Source of the DNA: Stramenopiles sp. TOSAG23-3
Taxonomy: Eukaryota; Sar
Reading direction: 5' to 3'
DNA: 10,712 nt
Assembly: GCA_900128585.1 (NCBI GenBank)
Contig: LT642794.1
Coordinates: forward strand, 1 to 10,712
The notes under the pieces are model-generated. The model did not search any database, was not told where the DNA came from, and saw only the letters and a list, made by a program, of their open reading frames with translations. Below are positions 6,589 through 10,712 of the stretch, one piece after another. The position numbers and the translations under genes were made by a program. Position 1 is the stretch's first letter, and each line of letters opens with the position of its first letter.

Positions 6589-6739
6589 CATTCTTTCTCA
6601 TTCTTTCTCATTCTTTCTCTTCTTTCTTCTCTTCTTTCTTTTCTTTCTCTTCTTTCTTCTCTTTCTTTTCTTTCTTTCTTTTCTTTCTCTTCTTTCTTTC
6701 TCTTCTCATTCTCCTTCTCCTTCTCTTTCGTCTCTTTCT
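6527..6739. repeat. CTTT pyrimidine array with 10-bp TTCTTTCTCA units
   Basis: About 213 bp of nearly pure C and T on the + strand. It starts as a CTTT array (interrupted by AGTT at 6541), passes into a decamer TTCTTTCTCA repeated perfectly at 6581-6610 with a near copy to 6620, and ends in mixed TTCTC/TTTC repeats. Its strand asymmetry is opposite to that of the purine array 200 bp upstream. Confidence 0.85.
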
Positions 6740-6950
6740 GATTGATACTTTTATTATATTTTATAAATGTACGACTGGATGATGATGGATTCTTCATTTT
6801 CTTTTTTTCTTTCTTTCTTTATTGATTGTGAATGAATTATGATGGTTGGATTGAAATAATAAATATTATACCTATATATTAACTACGGTACTTCATATTC
6901 GTAGACTATATATTAATATAGTAGTAATAAGTATAATAATAATACAATTT

Positions 6951-7032
6951 AGAAGAAAAGAAAGAAAGAAGAAGAAGAAGAAGAAGAAAACGAAAAAAAA
7001 TAAGAAGAAGAAGGAAAAGAAGAAGAAAGAAA
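6951..7032. repeat. GAA-rich homopurine array upstream of RBBP4
   Basis: About 82 bp of GAA, GAAA and A-run sequence on the + strand, interrupted by single C and T bases. It ends about 290 bp before the RBBP4 start and could be part of its promoter region or simply microsatellite. Confidence 0.75.
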
Positions 7033-7320
7033 ATAATAATACTACCTCTATATACTAATACTATTATATAAAATACTACACAACAACATCAACAACAACA
7101 AAAAACAATAATAATAATAATAAAAATAATAGATTTATATATTATAAATTCATAGATACTACACGTAAAGTATGTAATCACATTTTAATGCAAATCATAT
7201 CCCAAACAAATATTATTTTAGATAAGAACACCGCACGCATGTACATACACACATACATAAATACATACCCATACACTTTTACGATTCCCCCCCTTGTGTT
7301 TCACCCACCAACGCACCATC

Positions 7321-8907
7321 ATGGCAGCATCGGCGGAAGTGTGGGGCACGCTAAAGGGGTCGAACGGGGCGAGTAGCGGCGGTGGCGGCGCCAGCACTAG
7401 CAATGCGCCGGGCGCGTCCTTACCCTCCTCTGACACTAACGTCAACGCCTCGACACATGGGTTGGGGACGCTTGGAGTGAGCCCGGCAGCGTCTTTCCCG
7501 GACGCCCCGGTCCCGGAGAACGGCCACGACGAACGGCAGAACAAGCGGAAGCGACGGGACGGCGGGGAGCAGGGCGAGGGGGGCAGGGAGGCGTCCGACC
7601 GGGAGAAGGAGCTCGAGACCCGCCTGATCAACGAGGAGTACAAGATATGGAAGAAGAACACCCCATTCCTCTACGACATGGTCATGACCCATGCGCTCGA
7701 GTGGCCCTCGCTCACGTGCCAGTTCCTCCCAACGGTGTCCTCCAGCGAGGGAAGTTGCTACAAGACCCACAAGCTCCTCCTAGGGACGCACACCTCGGGG
7801 GCGCAGAACTCCCTCTTGGTCGCGTCCGTGCGCTTGCCCAAGGACGAGGGGTCCGTCGGCATCACCGCAGCGGAGCAGATGCGCCAGGGGGAAGATTACC
7901 GGTCCGTCGACGAAAAGGTCACGATCGACCAGCGGATAAACCACCCGGGCGAGGTCAACTGCGCCCGGTATATGCCCCAGAACACGTCCATTGTGGCGAC
8001 CAAGGCCGTCTCCTCGGACGTCCTCGTCTTTGACCTGCGGGAGCACCCCGAGGAGCCGGCCGACAAGATCGTCCGCCCCCAAGCCGTCTGCAAGGGGCAC
8101 AAGTCGGACGGGTACGGCCTGGCGTGGAACCCGAACAAGGCCGGCCAGCTCCTGAGCGGCGCCGAGGACCACCTCGTCTGCATGTGGGACAACATTGCCC
8201 AAATGTCGTCCGGCAGCACCGTCGGCCACGGGGCGGCCAGCGGGCTGGACGGCGCCCGGGAGGTCCAAGGGACGCTGTACAAAGGGCACCAAGGGGTCGT
8301 CGGCGACGTGGCCTGGCATAAGATGACGCCCTCCATCTGTGCGTCCGTGGGCGACGACAGGGCTTTGCTGTTCTGGGACATTCGAAGCAGCGGGGGCGGC
8401 CGAAGCAGCAAGGGGGCGAAGGGCCCGACCTTGCAGAAGCAGGGCGCCCACGACAAGGAAGTGAACGCGTTAGATTTCTCCCCCTTCGACGAGCACTTCC
8501 TCCTGACCGGCGGGAGCGACCACGTCGTCAAGCTATGGGACACGCGAAAATTGGAGGCCCCCGTGTACTCGTTCCGCGGCCACGCGAGCGAAATTTTCAA
8601 CGTTCAGTGGTCTCCTCACCTGGAGAACATGTTCATGAGCGGGTCCTCGGACCGCCGGGTGTACGTGTGGGACATTGCACGGGTCGAGACGGAGCAGAGC
8701 GAGGTGGACGCGGAGGATGGCCCCCCGGAGCTATTGTTCATCCACGGGGGGCACACGAGCCGGGTCTCGGATTTGGCATGGAATTTGAACGAGGAGTGGG
8801 TGGTGGCCAGCGTGGCGGATGACAACATATTGCAAGTCTGGGCCATGGGGGAGAATATCTACAACCCAGAGTACGACCTGGGCATTGCAGGAAACGTGGG
8901 GGACTGA
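7321..8907 (+). CDS. RBBP4: RBBP4/MSI1-family WD40 histone chaperone
   Basis: A 528-residue nuclear WD40 protein of the RBBP4/RBBP7/MSI1 (CAF-1 p48) family, which binds histone H4 in CAF-1, HDAC, NuRD-type and PRC2 complexes. The family N-terminal helix INEEYKIWKKNTPFLYDMVM (103-122) with HALEWPSLTCQFLP is nearly identical to the human protein. Further family blocks are LLLGTHTSGAQNSLLVASV (152-170), INHPGEVNCARYMPQN (206-221), GYGLAWNPN (264-272), GHASEIFNVQWSPH (420-433) and the H4-binding loop AEDGPPELLFIHGGHTSRVS (464-483). The end QVWAMGENIYN also fits. It has an extra N-terminal region of about 85 residues, Gly/Ser-rich with a KRKRR nuclear signal (75-79), and small Gly/Ser insertions in the propeller (294-313, 356-368). 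The ATG at 7321 lies in CACCATCATGG; the longer open frame begins without ATG. No introns. Confidence 0.95.
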   Translation: MAASAEVWGTLKGSNGASSGGGGASTSNAPGASLPSSDTNVNASTHGLGTLGVSPAASFPDAPVPENGHDERQNKRKRRDGGEQGEGGREASDREKELETRLINEEYKIWKKNTPFLYDMVMTHALEWPSLTCQFLPTVSSSEGSCYKTHKLLLGTHTSGAQNSLLVASVRLPKDEGSVGITAAEQMRQGEDYRSVDEKVTIDQRINHPGEVNCARYMPQNTSIVATKAVSSDVLVFDLREHPEEPADKIVRPQAVCKGHKSDGYGLAWNPNKAGQLLSGAEDHLVCMWDNIAQMSSGSTVGHGAASGLDGAREVQGTLYKGHQGVVGDVAWHKMTPSICASVGDDRALLFWDIRSSGGGRSSKGAKGPTLQKQGAHDKEVNALDFSPFDEHFLLTGGSDHVVKLWDTRKLEAPVYSFRGHASEIFNVQWSPHLENMFMSGSSDRRVYVWDIARVETEQSEVDAEDGPPELLFIHGGHTSRVSDLAWNLNEEWVVASVADDNILQVWAMGENIYNPEYDLGIAGNVGD

Positions 8908-8958
8908 CCGATTGGATTATTATTAAGACATAACGAGTAATTTATGATAATCACAAAA

Positions 8959-8964
8959 AATAAA
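8959..8964 (+). terminator. Possible AATAAA polyadenylation signal for RBBP4
   Basis: AATAAA lies 52 nt after the RBBP4 stop codon at the start of the repeat-bearing convergent spacer. It is a plausible polyadenylation signal, weakened by the AT-rich setting. Confidence 0.35.
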
Positions 8965-8966
8965 TT

Positions 8967-9050
8967 TATCATATGATATCATATCTTCTGAAAAAACAAA
9001 TTATATATCATCATACGATATCATACGAAAAGTTCAGAAAACAAAATATA
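8967..9050. repeat. Diverged direct repeat with GATATCATA palindromic core
   Basis: Two imperfect copies of about 40 bp (8967-9005 and 9009-9050) share ATCATAyGATATCATA followed by a TTCwGAAAAnACAAA stretch. The first copy contains the perfect 14-bp palindrome ATATGATATCATAT (8971-8984), which a T-to-C change breaks in the second. The pair fills the gap between the convergent RBBP4 and 4-TM/PH genes. Confidence 0.6.
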
Positions 9051-9053
9051 ATG

Positions 9054-9077
9054 CCCCCCCCCCCCCCCCTCCCCCCC
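9054..9077. repeat. C16-T-C7 homopolymer tract
   Basis: Sixteen C, one T and seven C on the + strand. On the strand of the 4-TM/PH gene this is G7-A-G16, beginning only 8 nt past the stop codon, so it should be transcribed in its 3' untranslated region. Exact length may be uncertain because homopolymers of this size are error-prone in sequencing. Confidence 0.85.
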
Positions 9078-9085
9078 TTCTAAGC

Positions 9086-10150
9086 TTATCGCTCGGTCGC
9101 CTGGCTGAAGACTAACATTTGTAGCCACAATCGGTGTTCTGCCTCCGTACTGCACCGGTACTCTCTTGCCCGCAGGCTTTGGTCCTCGTCATCCAACGGA
9201 CGGAGTATAAACTGGTGCTGGCCCGCTTGCCCGACTTCTACGAATGCCTCGTACGCGGCAACGGAGTAGGTCTTCGTAGCGCTAACATTCGCCGGGGACA
9301 GGGTAGTGCCGTGCTTGCGAACGTGCTTAGCGTAAGTGTTCTCGTTTTTGAACTCGTACATTGTCCCAGACTGAAGGGCAAAATACCGCGAAGTCCACCC
9401 CCCAGTCCGCCGTCCACGCTTTTCCAACTTCCCTTTGTGCCCCGAGCACAATAGAAGGGGGCCGGTGTCCGCTTGCGTTGTCCCCGTCACCCCAATTCCA
9501 TTTGACGAGCCCTCCACGACCTCTGAGGTGGCATCGCCACTGGTTGTCACGCTGATCGCCGCATAGTCTTTCTCCAGGTTCCTTAGCGCAGTTTTGTCAA
9601 ACTTCAATTTACGCCGCATCGACACAATGAACCAAGTGCTGGTCATAAAACACAGCAGGATGGTTACGCTCGTGGAAATTTCCAGCGCAAATCCCTGACT
9701 CGGCTGCTGTGTCTTGTCGTGGTTCATGTACCAGAATATGGACATAAAATGGCACATAAAACTGCCAATGCAAATTAAGTATGATCGCATCACGTGCTTG
9801 CTTTCTTTCTTGAGGCCGTAATACGCCTTCAAAACGGAGCCCTTCGGGCCGCGCAGCGACAGCCCCGCGCCCCAAATGGACGCAAACGTAGAGTTCAGTG
9901 AAGTGTGAATCCCCGTGGTGAGTGTGACTGCTGCAGATATTTCAAATATGTACACCCATGTAAGCGGCACGCCGTCCTCGGCCTGGGACTGAAAGTTTGC
10001 AATGCTCCCGCACGTAAAGAATAAAAGAAATGCGGTCTGCGACCCGACGGACGAAAACCGGTCGGAAAAATACTCCACCTCCTGCCTGCGCAAGTCCAAG
10101 GCCGTACGGACCACCTCGGACTCGAGCGCATAGTGCTCCGCGGAAAGCAT
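9086..10150 (-). CDS. Four-helix membrane protein (Orai-like?) with C-terminal PH domain
   Basis: A 354-residue protein with a charged cytosolic N terminus (1-34), four predicted membrane helices (about 35-54, 65-95, 121-143, 155-178), a linker and a PH domain (237-348). The PH domain opens with HKGKLEKRGRRTGGWTSRYFAL and closes with EHRLWLQML, holding the conserved Trp at 342. The helix layout and short motifs recall Orai calcium-release-activated channels: SQTAFLL at the start of helix 1 (Orai SRTSALL) and a TTGIH in helix 2 near the place of Orai His134. The Orai selectivity-filter Glu is not conserved; the equivalent position is Asn or Phe (52-53). The PH domain suggests membrane phosphoinositide control. 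The first ATG is at 10150. The 4-TM plus PH layout is well supported; kinship to Orai is tentative. Confidence 0.75.
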   Translation of the reverse strand: MLSAEHYALESEVVRTALDLRRQEVEYFSDRFSSVGSQTAFLLFFTCGSIANFQSQAEDGVPLTWVYIFEISAAVTLTTGIHTSLNSTFASIWGAGLSLRGPKGSVLKAYYGLKKESKHVMRSYLICIGSFMCHFMSIFWYMNHDKTQQPSQGFALEISTSVTILLCFMTSTWFIVSMRRKLKFDKTALRNLEKDYAAISVTTSGDATSEVVEGSSNGIGVTGTTQADTGPLLLCSGHKGKLEKRGRRTGGWTSRYFALQSGTMYEFKNENTYAKHVRKHGTTLSPANVSATKTYSVAAYEAFVEVGQAGQHQFILRPLDDEDQSLRAREYRCSTEAEHRLWLQMLVFSQATER

Positions 10151-10712
10151 TCCACCCCCACACAACAGACCAGAGCAAACAAACTAGGAAAACGAAACCG
10201 TGAATCTAACGTTGTGGTCGTCGGTGTTTTTGTAAGACTACAGTATTATATGTTCCTACACTCTTTGTTCTATTCTTTCTTCTGTAAACATAATTGTAAA
10301 AATGTAAAAATACATATGTCGTATAATAAGTTCAATAATAATATTATTATTATTATTATTATATTTTATAATATGATGAAGAAGAATTGAAAAAGAATGA
10401 TGAATCCAAATTTTAAATATAAATAATGTTTTTATGTTTTTATTATATTATTATTTTATAGTCTTAAAACATACTATATATTTTTTTTTTTATTTTATAG
10501 TCTACTATTAGCCTATTATTATATGTGATGATATTGACATTATAATACTACTCTATGCTGTGTCTTCTATTTTTCTGCTGAGGAGGAATGAGGAGTGAGG
10601 AGATATTATTTATTATTATTATTAATTAATATATAGAAAGAAAATTATTATTCATCAGAAGAATGAAGAAAATGGGGGGAAGGAAGGAGAGAGAGTCAGC
10701 ACAAAAAAAAAA
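10151..10712. other. AT-rich 5' flank of 4-TM/PH gene, no gene
   Basis: AT-rich DNA with ATT arrays (about 10337-10361 and 10606-10624), a T-run near 10481-10490, a repeated TTATTTTATAGTCT string (about 10451 and 10490) and a terminal A-run. The first part should be the promoter and leader of the 4-TM/PH gene. No credible coding or RNA gene is seen. Confidence 0.5.

Larger units (their letters stand above)
5876..7320. other. Divergent 1.45 kb spacer with long purine and pyrimidine arrays
   Basis: This head-to-head spacer must hold the promoters of the fusion gene (-) and RBBP4 (+). It is AT-rich and carries a TACGTA site (5926), a GGTC array (6041-6063), a homopurine-type array (6121-6329), a homopyrimidine array (6527-6739), a further GAA array (6951-7032) and CAA/ATA triplets (about 7080-7120). 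Frames open across the arrays give Lys/Glu/Arg-only peptides and are not genes. No RNA gene is seen. Confidence 0.6.

Noticed and set aside
6588-6797. - strand frame giving a Lys/Glu/Arg-only peptide
   Set aside because: It is a translation of the CTTT microsatellite.

Overview
The window looks like nuclear DNA of a single-celled eukaryote, most likely a protist or alga. Six genes encode eukaryotic proteins: a mitochondrial complex III subunit, an RMI1-type protein, an IQ-motif protein, a hexomutase-like/thioredoxin-like fusion, an RBBP4/MSI1 histone chaperone and a membrane protein with a PH domain. Each reads as one uninterrupted exon. TAA, TAG and TGA all serve as stops, so the code is standard. 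Coding DNA is GC-rich, especially the fusion gene and RBBP4, while the spacers are very AT-rich and full of microsatellites. This fits an intron-poor protist; a stramenopile-like alga is possible, but the sequence alone does not settle the lineage.

Layout: QCR9 lies on + (316-678). Three genes lie on -: RMI1 (1318-1935), the IQ-motif gene (2542-3531) and the fusion gene (4382-5875). A 1.45 kb divergent spacer (5876-7320) follows, holding long homopurine and homopyrimidine arrays. RBBP4 lies on + (7321-8907) and converges on the 4-TM/PH gene on - (9086-10150). Their stop codons are only 178 bp apart, around a diverged direct repeat and a C16-T-C7 run. The last 560 bp are AT-rich and apparently non-coding.

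The genes do not form a pathway. QCR9 acts in the respiratory chain, RMI1 in DNA double-Holliday-junction dissolution and RBBP4 in chromatin. The most interesting item is the 497-residue protein at 4382-5875. Its N-terminal half resembles domain I of phosphoacetylglucosamine mutase with the active-site loop destroyed. Its C-terminal half is a redoxin/thioredoxin fold with no cysteine. It therefore looks like a fusion of two pseudoenzymes. Other points of interest are the Asp/Glu tail on QCR9, the Orai-like four-helix channel candidate fused to a PH domain, and the facing purine and pyrimidine arrays.
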